From Erythrobasidium yunnanense (Eukaryota > Basidiomycota > Cystobasidiomycetes > Erythrobasidiales > Erythrobasidiaceae): a stretch of 64,000 nt of DNA. The stretch is taken from positions 2,515,111 through 2,579,110 of the forward strand of contig BCJC01000002.1 in assembly GCA_001600175.1 (NCBI GenBank), given 5' to 3'. The notes beneath the pieces were generated by a model, which did no database searches, was not told where the DNA came from, and saw only the letters and a program-made list of their open reading frames with translations. The position numbers and the translations under genes were made by a program. Of this stretch, positions 45,571 to 56,043 are shown piece by piece (position 1 is the stretch's first letter; each line of letters begins with the position of its first letter).

Positions 45571-47532
45571 TCATGCTGCTGTCTTCTGCGGGGAGAACCG
45601 AGATCCACTCCTCTTCAGCGTGTTCCATACAGTTGCTGTCACGCTACTTATCCATGACTGCCGCTGGGACTGGATATCGCTGTCATGCTCTTTCGGCCCT
45701 CGCGTTATCGATGATACGACGGCCTTGTTAGGAAGCGTGATGAAGTGCTGCTCAGACATGCTGGTAGGCCATGGTGTAGCGTGTCTAGCTTGATGCTTGA
45801 AACAGATCGTCGCGATGTCGTCGAGATTGTCGGTTTTCCAGTAGCTCGCGTCTACATTTGAGCTAGTCGCAAAGGAAGGGTAAGGCGCCCGACCATTGTC
45901 AAGATGGATGGTAAGAGGGCTAGCAGGCCTTGCTGTCCGCCTCTTCTTTCGACTGCTGTCTGAAATATCACTTGCGTCCGAGTGTCGCACCATAATAGGC
46001 TCTGGCAGATCGCCGACAGGCTCGGAGATGGATTGCAGGTCCAGGCTTGCACTCGCAGCTTGCTCTCGTCTCGAGGTACCTTGTGAGGCGTCGTCCTCCG
46101 TCGTAGCCGAGTAGCTACTCACCCAGTCCTGCATTCTTCGTCGCTTGTTCTTCTTCTCCCGCCTATCGTTCTCTGCTAGGATGCCCGGGGGGAAAAGAAC
46201 GGCATCTGGGTCGCTCGCGATCGCTAGCCGGTGTCTATTATTTCCAGACGCACTATATGTTGTGTCCGGCGTACGAGGCCGACCGTTGGCTGGTACTGCG
46301 CTGACCCAGACGCCCTCCGAAATATCAGACGCCCCATCAGACGAATGCAGACTCCCTGTAGAGCGCTTGCGAGTCCGCTGGGACGGTCGCGTGGATGTGA
46401 CTTTGGTAGGTCTTGTATGTGCCGGAGAGGGATTGCTCACTGACATCTGTGCCCTGTATCTGTTACAATGGCGAACTTTATTGCGATGCCGCGATAGATG
46501 TGCTTTCGCCCTGCTTCCGGAGAATACGCGTCCGCACTTCGTACAGTCTGCAGACTCGGGAAGCGCAACTTTTGTGACTGTTAGGCTAGTCGGACTGATG
46601 TTTGATTGCGCTGCGCCTCTGCGGGTGGACTTTGCTTTGATAACATCGACCGTCTGGCTGGATGGTTGCAGACTTTTAGCTTGATCTTGAGACTGTATTG
46701 TCGGAATGCCCTGCCCCTCCCTTAATCGCAGGTCTGATGAGCCGTCTGGCTTTGTCATGGGTGGCATTGCGCAGTCGTGTTCCGAGTCCACACGATGCTG
46801 GTCCATGACACTCGCAATCGTCCCGTAGTATGCTCCAGAGCGTTCTTCGCAGTTGGCGGACAGAGGAAAAGGGGAAATTGAGACGCTCGCTGGCTTATCG
46901 GGGCTCCATACTTTGGTAACGCGTCCCGCAATACCAGTCCTATCTAGAACCTTTCTGCTTTGATGAGCAGGAATTGCCTGACTTTGCAATGTTGCCAGGC
47001 TAGCACCAACGCCTGAAAAATCGTCCATATACCCTTCTCCCTGCTTCAACTGACCATGCTTGTCAGCCGCAGCCTGCCTTCTACGCCGCTTCTGAGCCAA
47101 TTTTCCCCTAGAAGTTTTCTGTTCTGCCCAAGCTTTCAAGTCGTCCCAGGTGACGCCCCTCTCCTTAGTCCAACTTTGCAGATGGCCAGTCACGGCCTCA
47201 TGATACTTCAGACTATTGGATGGGCTGAGACTGGTATACTTCTTCCCGCAAACTTGACAGGAAAGGGTGTTTTGGATGCGGCAACGTTGGCCTGCTCTCT
47301 TCGTATTCGAACTGGCCAGCCCTTTTGGCGCGATCATCTGACTGTTGCGAACAATACTGGAGCCGCGGGAGAAGGAAGCAGTAGATACAGTCTCAACAGC
47401 TTCAGTAGCTGCAGGAGTCGCTGGTAAGAGCGAGGTAGCTGTCAAGGCGGAGAGGCTAGCCAACAAGGACTGAGAGGCGGAAGCATTGCTGTTTTTTGAG
47501 TTATTGGCGACATAGTCTACGCTGGAGAGCAT
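45571..47532 (-). CDS. C2H2-like zinc-finger protein, unknown
   Basis: A single exon of 653 aa. Two separated Cys/His clusters are seen: CQVCGKKYTSLSPSNSLKYH..GH near residues 92-118, and CTKCGRVFSGSRAKAHLSRH near 345-365. Basic patches KRRRRQ and KKNKRRR suggest nuclear location. LQSWTKERGVTWDDLKAWAE near 120 forms a helical segment next to the first finger. The rest is Ser/Pro/Arg-rich. The widely spaced fingers fit a DNA-binding regulator but no target family is recognised. The start at 47532 is the first ATG of the frame. Confidence 0.7.
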   Translation of the reverse strand: MLSSVDYVANNSKNSNASASQSLLASLSALTATSLLPATPAATEAVETVSTASFSRGSSIVRNSQMIAPKGLASSNTKRAGQRCRIQNTLSCQVCGKKYTSLSPSNSLKYHEAVTGHLQSWTKERGVTWDDLKAWAEQKTSRGKLAQKRRRRQAAADKHGQLKQGEGYMDDFSGVGASLATLQSQAIPAHQSRKVLDRTGIAGRVTKVWSPDKPASVSISPFPLSANCEERSGAYYGTIASVMDQHRVDSEHDCAMPPMTKPDGSSDLRLREGQGIPTIQSQDQAKSLQPSSQTVDVIKAKSTRRGAAQSNISPTSLTVTKVALPESADCTKCGRVFSGSRAKAHLSRHRNKVRHCNRYRAQMSVSNPSPAHTRPTKVTSTRPSQRTRKRSTGSLHSSDGASDISEGVWVSAVPANGRPRTPDTTYSASGNNRHRLAIASDPDAVLFPPGILAENDRREKKNKRRRMQDWVSSYSATTEDDASQGTSRREQAASASLDLQSISEPVGDLPEPIMVRHSDASDISDSSRKKRRTARPASPLTIHLDNGRAPYPSFATSSNVDASYWKTDNLDDIATICFKHQARHATPWPTSMSEQHFITLPNKAVVSSITRGPKEHDSDIQSQRQSWISSVTATVWNTLKRSGSRFSPQKTAA

Positions 47533-47759
47533 ATAGGCAGAGACATAGATAAGAGATCTTGCGAGTCACGCGTACGTCCGTCTTGCGCCTCCGAGCTTCC
47601 TGGGCAGTAGTATCAGTAAAGACGTCTTCCATACGTGAAGAAGCACATTACACGCTGTATCTGAGCTTTGCGGCTACCTAGATGAAATAATTGGACTGCG
47701 GCAGAGGAGCAAGCTGGTCTCTTCCCGCCTAAAACCCATCAATTTCCAAATCTTCAGCG

Positions 47760-48764
47760 ATGCCTCGACGTTTAGGGTCTTCTGTACCGCAAACGGTATC
47801 TCGTCTGCTCCGAGGAGGCGCCCTCTCGCAAGCGCCAGCCTGGTTCGAAGCAGTCGGCAGCGTCGCTCCATTACGGCCATCAATTACACGACGAGTAGCG
47901 CAGATAGAGCCTATACCTTCAACGTCAGATCTAGGATTCAAAGGACATGATCCATTCGCATGGCAAGGCTCGCGGAAAATGGGCAAGAAAGCCGTCAAAT
48001 CTTTGCGACCCAAAGCACCTAAACCAGCACCACTTCCTGGCTTTGAGCTGTACGATAAGATCAGGAGACAGTTCTATGAGGATCACAAGTTTGAGGCGTT
48101 CAGAGGGATCAATCTGGTAGAGGCGGATGGAGTTGTCGAGGATAGCAGTAAACCTGGATTGAAAGGCAGAGAATGGTCAGAACTGCGGCAGAGAAGCATA
48201 AATCCTAGTCCAGAAGAGTGCGCAGTACTTCGCCGAGCTTGTTACCACGCTAAACGTTTCCTTTCCAGCACCGTCGACTTCATTCTAAATCTACACAACT
48301 CGCATCAGATCCCTATTGGATTGGCATATACCGCTGGAGTTCGGCAGTTCAAGTCATTACGCGCATCATATGAGATCATGCTGCAGTCTGCGCAAGCGGA
48401 ATTACGATCGACTGGATACAAATGGCCTACCGAGTTCAGCGCAATAGACAGGCTGGAACGCGCAGAAGATCGCAACTTGCTGTCCATTCTCGATAATCCT
48501 AAGCAGAGTAGGATAGCAAGCACAACGGGCGTAGCGGTAGCGGGGAATGCAAGTCGGAAGAGCAGCTTGCTGGAGCCAGTCAATGCAACGGGAAAGAGCT
48601 GGACGAAGGGCGTCGAGTACTTGACGAGGCCTGTGCGAATCAGCTCGGAGCAGACACAGCAGGCGGAAGTAGCTAGTCGCAGGAAATTGGCTCAGCCAAA
48701 TCGACGGCCTTCTGCGCGACCTGAGTTACGGCAGAAGCAGGAGCCTGTACCAGTGCCTGCTTAG
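47760..48764 (+). CDS. RSM25: mitochondrial small-subunit ribosomal protein mS23 (RSM25)
   Basis: A single exon of 334 aa. The start MPRRLGSSVPQTVSRLLRGGALSQAPAWFEAV carries the conserved PxW element of mS23 (alpha helix, then APAWF). ELYDKIRRQFYEDHKFEAFR matches the conserved core. Positions 165-225 form helices (CAVLRRACYHAKRFLSS, GLAYTAGVRQFKSLRASYE). The C-terminal 100 residues are basic and disordered. mS23 lies at the foot of the mitoribosomal small subunit. The divergent gap to the zinc-finger gene is 227 bp. Confidence 0.85.
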   Translation: MPRRLGSSVPQTVSRLLRGGALSQAPAWFEAVGSVAPLRPSITRRVAQIEPIPSTSDLGFKGHDPFAWQGSRKMGKKAVKSLRPKAPKPAPLPGFELYDKIRRQFYEDHKFEAFRGINLVEADGVVEDSSKPGLKGREWSELRQRSINPSPEECAVLRRACYHAKRFLSSTVDFILNLHNSHQIPIGLAYTAGVRQFKSLRASYEIMLQSAQAELRSTGYKWPTEFSAIDRLERAEDRNLLSILDNPKQSRIASTTGVAVAGNASRKSSLLEPVNATGKSWTKGVEYLTRPVRISSEQTQQAEVASRRKLAQPNRRPSARPELRQKQEPVPVPA

Positions 48765-48911
48765 AATATGCAGCTTGTCATCTTTCTAAATACTCGGGTT
48801 CGACTTGGCCTTCTTTGCTGCTTGTCCAAATGTCGACTGATTGACTTACCAAAGTATGCACGAGATTCGGGCACCTGAGCACCATCAACAACGGGATCCG
48901 ATACGACGACG

Positions 48912-51781
48912 ATGAAGACGACGAGTAGCAATCCTTCTGATGGAGCTATGCAAGATCCCGGCAACCGGAATGTAGTGCGTTGCGTACTTGCCGTTGATGG
49001 AGGTGCTTCCATGTGTAGCCAATGGGGTAGCATCGCGGGAGGCTACATCCCTGCTATCCTGAGGTCAGAGATACTGGACATCATGAACGGCCAAGAAAGG
49101 CTGATTCTTCTGTGAATGTTTGACTGGTTTCAGGCAGCTCGGCAACCTACATCCAGGCGCGACAGTACGCTTCGAGATCCCCTAATACGCCTATTCTGTC
49201 TCTATCTGACTCAGCTTCGGTGTCTGATAGATCGAAATATCCTCCATCACCATGAATTCCCTCCCACCAACGTCTCGAAGGCCATTGATCGTGAAGCCTT
49301 TCGTACCTGTAGAGACGTTCCGTCAAGCACTGCCTGGGCTTCTGAGTAAAGGCAAAGAGCGAGAAGTTACTTCCGATGTCGACTACGCCTTGCTTGAAGG
49401 CCTTGTGGTGGGCGCGTCGGTAGGCCTCTCTTCCAGCGAGATCGAGTTTAAGAAGCCCTGACAGCGTTATCTGGTTCATGCAGATGCTCGAAGCTCAACA
49501 GTCTTCAAGCGTAGCCTCATATATGATAGTCGCGTCCGCTTCCGACATCCCAAATACCAATTTCTGGGATGAAGAACCTCCGCATGCGATACCCTCCGCC
49601 ACTCTATGGCAGAATGTGGTCAACGAATGCGTGGACGTGGGCTCGGCCTACTCGGACGCCTGGAATGGCCTAATTCAGCAGTTGACAAAGGTGGGCAAGG
49701 CTTAGTCGACTTTACACTAATATCGATCCTGACGCTTGCTTAATAGACAAATACTCATCTCTGTACCGTATCGACTCGCTTTCTGGCTCGCCTTGAAGAG
49801 TTTCAGCGAAGGGTAAGATCGTCTACGAGATGCAATAGGATCGGACCGTTGCTCAAATGACGTGTTCGCAGGTCGCGGCAGCCAGAGGAACGCCTTCACA
49901 GTCTCTTCCCAATCTACAAGATCCAGAACACGCTATACTGCTAAGTGGATTCCAGCTCGGATCGAGCTCTTCCAGCAAGCGGGCTCATCCAGAATCTAGT
50001 CCTGTACAAGGTCTCACGCCGCATGCGAACGGCCAACCAAGTGCTAACAAGAAAGTCAAGCTGTCCCCATCAGCATACGAAAACAATGGTCAGCTTTCCG
50101 GCCAAGCAGAAGCACAAGACAGTGGCCAACTCGACAAGAAACCAGATAAACAGACACCACAGCAGCAACAAGCGCCCTTCCCACCGCTCATGATAGGCTC
50201 GCTGCAGTATCAGCAGAACCCCAGCCAGATGCCTCAACAATCAACACCGCAGTTCGGAAGCGTCCCACAACAGAACAATCAATCACAGGCTGGGTCTCCA
50301 CCTCTTACTCCCATACAGGAACTCCAGCGCCAGAGAGAGGAGATCAAGAAGCAGATGAAGACTTTCATGAATCATCTTCGCTTGAAGGCGCAAAATGGAG
50401 AAATCTCAGCAGAAAAGGCGAAAGCTACAGCTGAGAAAGTTCGGCAGGAAGCAGCCAAGAAGTGGGTATTCGTTCAAGTCAATTTCGCTAGTATGATGCT
50501 GACTTTCCTTCTTGCTATAGGCTCCAGATCATGGATGCGCTCGAAGCGCAGCATAACGCTTCGCCTGGTACTGGCCAGGTTCCACTCCCGACCCTCGACT
50601 CGCAACAGCCACCTCTCGTCCCCAGCCAATCCCGGCAGAATACTCAGGATACTCAGCCACAAGCACAACAAGCCCAGCATCAAACCCAGAATGGGCAGTC
50701 TACTAACAATCGGCCGACGCACAAGCGGCAGGATTCAACTTCACAAGCTGGGTCTACTTCTGCCAATACCCCTAGTGTAGCGGGCTCGCCGTCGAAGGCT
50801 TCCCAAACACAACCACCTGTCTGGTCGGGGCCCATCAAGTGGTCAATGGTCGATCCGGCCAAAGGCAAGAAAGACCTAGCCTTCTACGTGGATGCCGTCC
50901 CTATGCGTCCGAACGCCGTGGTCGAATTGTAGGGTACCCCACGAACTGTCAGACTTTCTTAGCTGACATAGTGTCTGCCTACCAGAATGAATGTGCAGTG
51001 GCCGCAAACATTGGAAGTCTCCCATATTTCGCCAATGTCGATGGGTGAACTACAGAAGTATTCTCATGACAACAGGACGCAGGTCGTCTCGTTCGCGAAA
51101 CCTCCTACTACGTATCTAGATCAAATGGGTATTACGCAAAGCCAGAATGAGGGTCTCTATCAACTTTTAGCCAAGAACCTCGAAAGTAAAGGAAGTGTTG
51201 CGATCGTCCGTATGCAAACTCTGGGTACTAATCGCGGAATCGTCATAGTAGCCCTGCCAGGTAGGCTCTCTTATATTTTGTGCTGTCTGCATGCTTCTCC
51301 GCCTTACGCTTTTCTTACAGGTCAAACAAAACTCGTCGGTCTGGTATTTCTCTCTAGTCCGCTTCCTCCGCGTACACCTGCGTCTGCCAATGCGCAGGAA
51401 CCACAGGGTCACCAAGGTACCATGCAGCAGCAGCAACAACAGGCCATGCAAGCGCTCGATAATCAGCAACAGCAGACGCAGTATCAGCAGCAGCAGCAGC
51501 ATCAATCGCAGCTCAATCAACAGCAAGGAAATCAGTATCAGCATTCTCTGCAGCAGCTCAACAATGCGCAGCAGTCTTATCAGCAATATCAGCAGTCGCA
51601 ACAAGTATCACAGAGTAGCCCATATTCATCATATAGTCAGCCTCCCAGCGCTTTTAGTGCTCCATCAGGCTCAAATACCGCAGGTCACGGTAATTCTGCG
51701 AATCCTGGCTTCCAGTTATCGGATTCGCAAATTCAAGAGATGTTTCAGAATCTTCAGAGGCAGCAGTCAGGTCAGATGTAG
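48912..51781 (+). CDS. MED25: MED25-like Mediator subunit (vWA domain plus ACID-like domain)
   Basis: Nine exons (48912-49063, 49134-49164, 49231-49419, 49484-49690, 49747-49812, 49872-50461, 50521-50928, 50986-51260, 51321-51781) encode 792 aa. Residues ~20-225 resemble a vWA fold: CVLAVDGGASM (beta 1 with degenerate MIDAS), GGYIPAILRQLG, PLIVKPFVPVETFRQAL, DYALLEGLVVGAS and YMIVASASDIPNTNFWDE. A Gln/Ser-rich linker follows. Residues ~530-685 match an ACID/PTOV beta-barrel: VWSGPIKWSMVDPAKGKKD, MNVQWPQTLEVSHISPMSM, LYQLLAKNLESKGSVAIVRM and KLVGLVFLSS. The C terminus is a Gln-rich tract. In animals and plants MED25 links activators to Mediator. Exons 1-2 have a weak donor (GTCAGA), so the vWA N terminus is less certain than the rest. 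Confidence 0.72.
51424..51605 (+). repeat. CAG/CAA-rich coding tract (polyglutamine) in the MED25-like gene
   Basis: Imperfect CAG/CAA repeats with interspersed TAT, AAT and CTC codons give runs of up to six Gln. The mixed codons indicate a purified, older tract rather than a fresh microsatellite expansion. Confidence 0.8.
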
Positions 51782-51993
51782 TGAGAGGTATGTAAGGTGG
51801 TTCTTCGTACGGCGGGTCGTTATGGGCAGTGTCATAGGGCAATACGAGAAGGTGGGAACCTGTTGTTAACATAACACTAGATGATTTATTTGCGGCCTTC
51901 AAGGAGGCATGACAAAGCTGCTCTCGAAGAGCCCTCAATGACTGCACAACAACATGGACTCCGACCACCTGACGAATCCTAACCGAAATATCC

Positions 51994-53694
51994 CTAATCA
52001 GACTTGGCCAACTTGGCAACTCGGGCTTGCTCTTCCTCCTCCCTCTTTCGCTTGCTTGAACCGCTTGGAGCAACCCCAGATAAAAGCTTGTTCGCATCCT
52101 TGCTCGTAAAGTTGATGAACATGGGAGCAGACGTCGCCGATGCCCTTCTGCCCGAACCAGACCCAACCTTGACTCCGAATCGCTTCGAAGCAGTTGGTGG
52201 TGGGGAGGTAAGGTAGGATGGCTGTGTAGGCAGCGTAGCCGTAGCTGAGCGGTGCGAAGGTTGATACGGAATACGCGTCGCTATACTCAGCGGTTGTGGA
52301 CCAATAGTAGCTCTACGAGCAGCCAGAGTGTTTGCATGAGGCTGAGGAGTCGACAGGTAGGCAGGAGGCTGGGCGCTCTGCATGTAGGCGGGAGATGCCT
52401 GATAGGTCGATTGCTGTGCATCGAAGTTGTTGAAAGCCAGAAGCGCTGGCGAGTCCACAGAAGATCCTCGACGCCTATCCATAGCTTCTGTCATGACTAT
52501 AGCTGGCAGAAGTTCCATCTCGGCGTCGCCAGTGGGAGGAGCCGACGCAGGCCTTTCCACTGGCATTCCCATTGCCGAAGCCTCCCCCGTGATTGGCTCG
52601 AATCCATGAAAGCTTGAGAATGTCCAATCCGGCTGATAGGTCTGCTTAGCAGGCAGATCTCTACCAGGTGCAGTATTGAGCGCGAAGGCGCTGTTCCAGC
52701 CGGATTGCTGCGATACTGAAGCACTTGGCATAGGTGCGACTCCCGCTGTAGGTGATAGCGGATCGGGTCCCAACATATGGAGGTCTTCAGGCTGTAAGAG
52801 TACGCCTGAGAAATTGAAGTTATTGTTTGGCTGCGACTGCTGTTGTGGCCGACTTTGCGGTGATAAATGTGCTGCAGGTCCATAGCCATAGGATGGAGAG
52901 AATTGCTGGGAGTGACTGCCATGCGGACTTCCAGTAACAATGGTTGTAGGCACGGGCTGGCCACCAAAGACCTCGGCGAAGAGCTTGTCTACATCGAGAG
53001 GATCCTCGAGAGGTGGAGTCGGGATTTGCTGAATAGTAGGAAGCGGCGGCCTAGCTAAGTCAAGCGGCTGCGGCTGGCTGTACCTGCTAGGCGTAGCCTG
53101 TCGATATGCAGGCTGATAGAGCTGCTGGGGCGACTTGGAAAGGCTAGAATCGGAATGCGAAGAGGGTAGGAAGGATGGGCGGCGAGGCACAGAAGAAGGC
53201 CTTGAAGCGGTAGGCTGAAAAGTCACGACCGAAGCACGGCGAGGTCCAGGTGCATCAACCGTGAGAAGATTGTTGTTTTGCCTTGTATTCTGCGACACGG
53301 AAGAAATAGACATCCGGCCCATGCGAGGAAGCTGAGGTCGCGCACCTTGCGCGTAGGCTTGCGCGGTATGGTGGGACGCAAGGTAGCTGTCTTGCTGTGC
53401 GCCGAACCAGCTCTCTTGTGACTGATTCTTAGGATGGTAGGGAGACGAGGCCGAAGAGTATGGCGTGAGAGGCGTGTGTGCACTGAAGCTGCTTCGCATG
53501 GAAGTCGGGGATAAAATGCTAGTCGAGCCATTCGAAGACATCGTGGAGTCTTCGTATGTGCGATAAGCCATCGCAGGTGTTGTATACATGGCCATGTCCA
53601 ATTTGTGGGCTGATGTAGAAGGCATGCCTCTGCTAAAGTCGGTCTCCATCTGCTCCGGCTGGTAGACCATCGGGTACTGATAGTGGTTCTGCAT
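51994..53694 (-). CDS. unknown Ser/Pro/Gln-rich protein with basic C terminus
   Basis: One coding exon of 566 aa from MQNHYQYPMVYQPEQM. The protein is almost wholly low complexity, with repeated SYxP, QQ and PSS patterns. A likely functional tail reads FTSKDANKLLSGVAPSGSSKRK, then an acidic/basic helix EEEEQARVAKLAKSD. The KRKREEEE stretch looks like a nuclear signal next to a short coiled helix. A 169-nt intron (53707-53875, GTGAGT...TTTACAG) sits just upstream of the ATG, so the leader is spliced. The frame before it has no ATG, supporting a non-coding first exon. Probably a nuclear regulator; no family is recognised. Confidence 0.6.
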   Translation of the reverse strand: MQNHYQYPMVYQPEQMETDFSRGMPSTSAHKLDMAMYTTPAMAYRTYEDSTMSSNGSTSILSPTSMRSSFSAHTPLTPYSSASSPYHPKNQSQESWFGAQQDSYLASHHTAQAYAQGARPQLPRMGRMSISSVSQNTRQNNNLLTVDAPGPRRASVVTFQPTASRPSSVPRRPSFLPSSHSDSSLSKSPQQLYQPAYRQATPSRYSQPQPLDLARPPLPTIQQIPTPPLEDPLDVDKLFAEVFGGQPVPTTIVTGSPHGSHSQQFSPSYGYGPAAHLSPQSRPQQQSQPNNNFNFSGVLLQPEDLHMLGPDPLSPTAGVAPMPSASVSQQSGWNSAFALNTAPGRDLPAKQTYQPDWTFSSFHGFEPITGEASAMGMPVERPASAPPTGDAEMELLPAIVMTEAMDRRRGSSVDSPALLAFNNFDAQQSTYQASPAYMQSAQPPAYLSTPQPHANTLAARRATIGPQPLSIATRIPYQPSHRSATATLPTQPSYLTSPPPTASKRFGVKVGSGSGRRASATSAPMFINFTSKDANKLLSGVAPSGSSKRKREEEEQARVAKLAKSD

Positions 53695-54681
53695 AGCTAG
53701 TAGAGGCTGTAAACAATGAGCCATTAGTAAAGCTCAATATCGGCGAACAGGTCGACCTCGAGATGCCCTGTCTCACGGGTACCTTGGGAAAGTACCTGTC
53801 AGGCTTCGGCAAGACAGGCACTCTCCTAAGTACCTGATGACCAGGGCGCTCGCGAAGTCGACAGCTCGTACTCACCTCGAAGAAGTCGTATGCAGGCTGT
53901 GTATGGGATCGCTGCACAAGTAGGCAGGAAGACGCAGATGGTAGTAGGTGAAGAGGTGAAGAATGCAAAAGGAAAGAAAAGAGGAGGGGGTATATGACGA
54001 TGCATGAGCGATTCGCCCGCTCTCGGATGGCTGTCAGCGAGCGCGAGCTTGCGGCGGGCACACATTTGAGCGCTCAATAAGCCTTTGAATGGCCATCTCT
54101 GTGAGCTGTAAAGCATGCATGTCGTCCTACCATCCTCAGCCTGCTCCATGCCCAAAGTGTCGAAGTCCCAGCCATTTTGCGTGTTCGCCTGCCTTTCGCG
54201 GCTGGGCTTGCCCATATCAGGCCACGACGACTCAGCCTCGCGCGCAGTGGTTTCAGAGATAAACGTTGTTCCTTTGCACTTGAATCTAAACTATGTTGGA
54301 CATCGGCATGTCGTAGAGAGCAGTTCTTGAAGTTGCAAGAGGCAAGCGGACTTAAGAGCGGAACACATCTCATACTTTGTTTATCGCAGAACATGCTCTG
54401 CGTACGCTTCTCTGATACAGCAAGATATCCTACAACGACCGAAGGCGATCTGACTGAGGCTTATGCGGCTGTCACGCTGCGCCCCATGGGCAGTCCGACG
54501 AGGGAACGCTGCCATTAATTGATGCAGAGGCTACGACATCCACATGTGCACAGAAGGCATGTCATCACTGACGTGTAGACAATGACAAGTTTGTCCCTGA
54601 TGAGCAGATCCGGCGTGCCTGCGACTGAGACAGCGTAACATACACGTAGAAGCCAGTCTGGAAGTGCAGCAGCTGGCGACA
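53695..54681. other. leader intron of the gene to the left and intergenic sequence
   Basis: 53707-53875 is a well-formed intron in the 5' leader of the gene to the left; its upstream exon ends at 53876. ORFs at 54074-54518 on both strands lack splice-linked partners or recognisable motifs and are not called. Confidence 0.45.
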
Positions 54682-55872
54682 TCATTGTGCTCTGCGCAAC
54701 TCGGCAGTCCATACGACAGGCTTGTCTGTAATGACGGTGACGATTTCCTCTGTCAGGTGATTTGAGCTTGAAACCATCGTGTCCATAGATGTTTCGGTAT
54801 TGTCTGGGAAGTGACGTGGGTGAAAGTGTTTAGCTGATGAGGAAAACATATATACTTGCTCGGCGCACCCAGATTCCATTCCAGACCTGTTGTCGTCACC
54901 TGAGCAGAGTCTATACCGATAGGCAGTATACCACAGGTGGGTCCTAGCAAGTGTTTTGGTTGATAAAGTTTGTGCGAACCCTAAATCCCAGCAGAGAAGG
55001 CATCAACAACAATTTTGCCCAGAGAAGGAAGGCCCCGGCTGATAGGCTTACGACGTCCAGTAAACACGTCAGACTCTCTTCGCTGACGACCCAGCTATAC
55101 TTTCGACGTTTGCGTAACTTGCAGAGCTTGTGTACTGTGTGAATGGTTTGGTCGAACCGTCCGGAAAGGCCGCCATATATGACAAGTTGGTGCTGCAGAC
55201 TGGCGTGAGTTGCGCGAAAGCATCTGTGGCGGTAAGCTTAGCTCACTGTGTCCCCAGTACGAGCTTCCAGCTCCTCCAGCGACTTTATGCACTTGTCGAG
55301 ATCCGTTGCGTATTGGTCGTCGTCTTTAATGATAGGCATGCCTGCCTGAAACATCGCTCAGCAAATATCGCATCAACATGAGGAGGATGTACCTTCTCGC
55401 GGAAGTATGCAGCAACATCATCCCTAAGTGAGTCCAGATCACCTTTGATCAGATCTGGATAGTAGCTTGTCTGGCAGTCAGCTTCCGTTACAAGTAGTTC
55501 ACCGTGTAGTCGAGTACTTTGGGTCGTCAGGAAAAGCATCGTATAAACGATTCGCTCCTCCGTCAGCGCAGTATCGAACGGATGCTGTCCGGACACGTCA
55601 GGATGGTCATCGATCAAGCAATGAAGCGCAGAGGCAGACAATTCTTCCAGATTGTAGTAAAGATGTCTTTTCGGCATATGGGAGTATTTATAATGATCAG
55701 GGCTGTCTTCGCTGCGACTTCTTGCTGTCGGTTTTCAGTCAGAAATGGCGCTGGATCCCAATATTCTGCGTAGATGTGATCATCAGGCTCGTGAACAGCT
55801 GCTTGCGCGTCCAAGACTTGCTTGCATCGGCTGTCATTTCACACTTAATCACCGAAGACCTGTCACTGTCAT
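54682..55872 (-). CDS. THI80: thiamine pyrophosphokinase
   Basis: Eight exons (55860-55872, 55640-55798, 55503-55584, 55393-55465, 55247-55345, 55052-55192, 54869-54980, 54682-54803) encode 266 aa. It transfers pyrophosphate from ATP to thiamine to make thiamine diphosphate. Signatures in order: ALIIINTPICRKDIFTTIW, RYCADGGANRLYDAF, YYPDLIKGDLDSLRDD, the metal-binding IIKDDDQYATDLDKC, VIYGGLSGRFDQTIHTVHKL, VVSEESLTCLLD, then the B1-binding domain with GILPIGIDSAQVTTTGLEWNL and NHLTEEIVTVITDKPVVW. Introns are 37-71 nt. The first coding exon is only 13 nt; it was chosen because no in-frame ATG exists in exon 2. The intron after residue 84 (37 nt) is short. Loss of any intron call breaks the conserved motifs, so the model is well constrained in its middle. 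Confidence 0.9.
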
Positions 55873-56043
55873 CACAAATCTGAGAATCACAAAGAATCGG
55901 GGTCCGAGATTCAGATTGTGGCGTCAAAAGTTGCGCGCGCGTGCGTATTGATGCGTGCTTTGAAGCACGATTATTCAGGTTGAAAGCAATCTTCTTCTTT
56001 GACTTCCTTCTGAACGATACTTTCAAGCCAGCAGCTAGCCAGC

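Noticed and set aside
51424-51605. CAG/CAA tract as a simple-sequence repeat or mobile element footprint
   Set aside because: It is in frame in the MED25-like gene with mixed codons and variable spacing, so it is a coding Gln-rich region.
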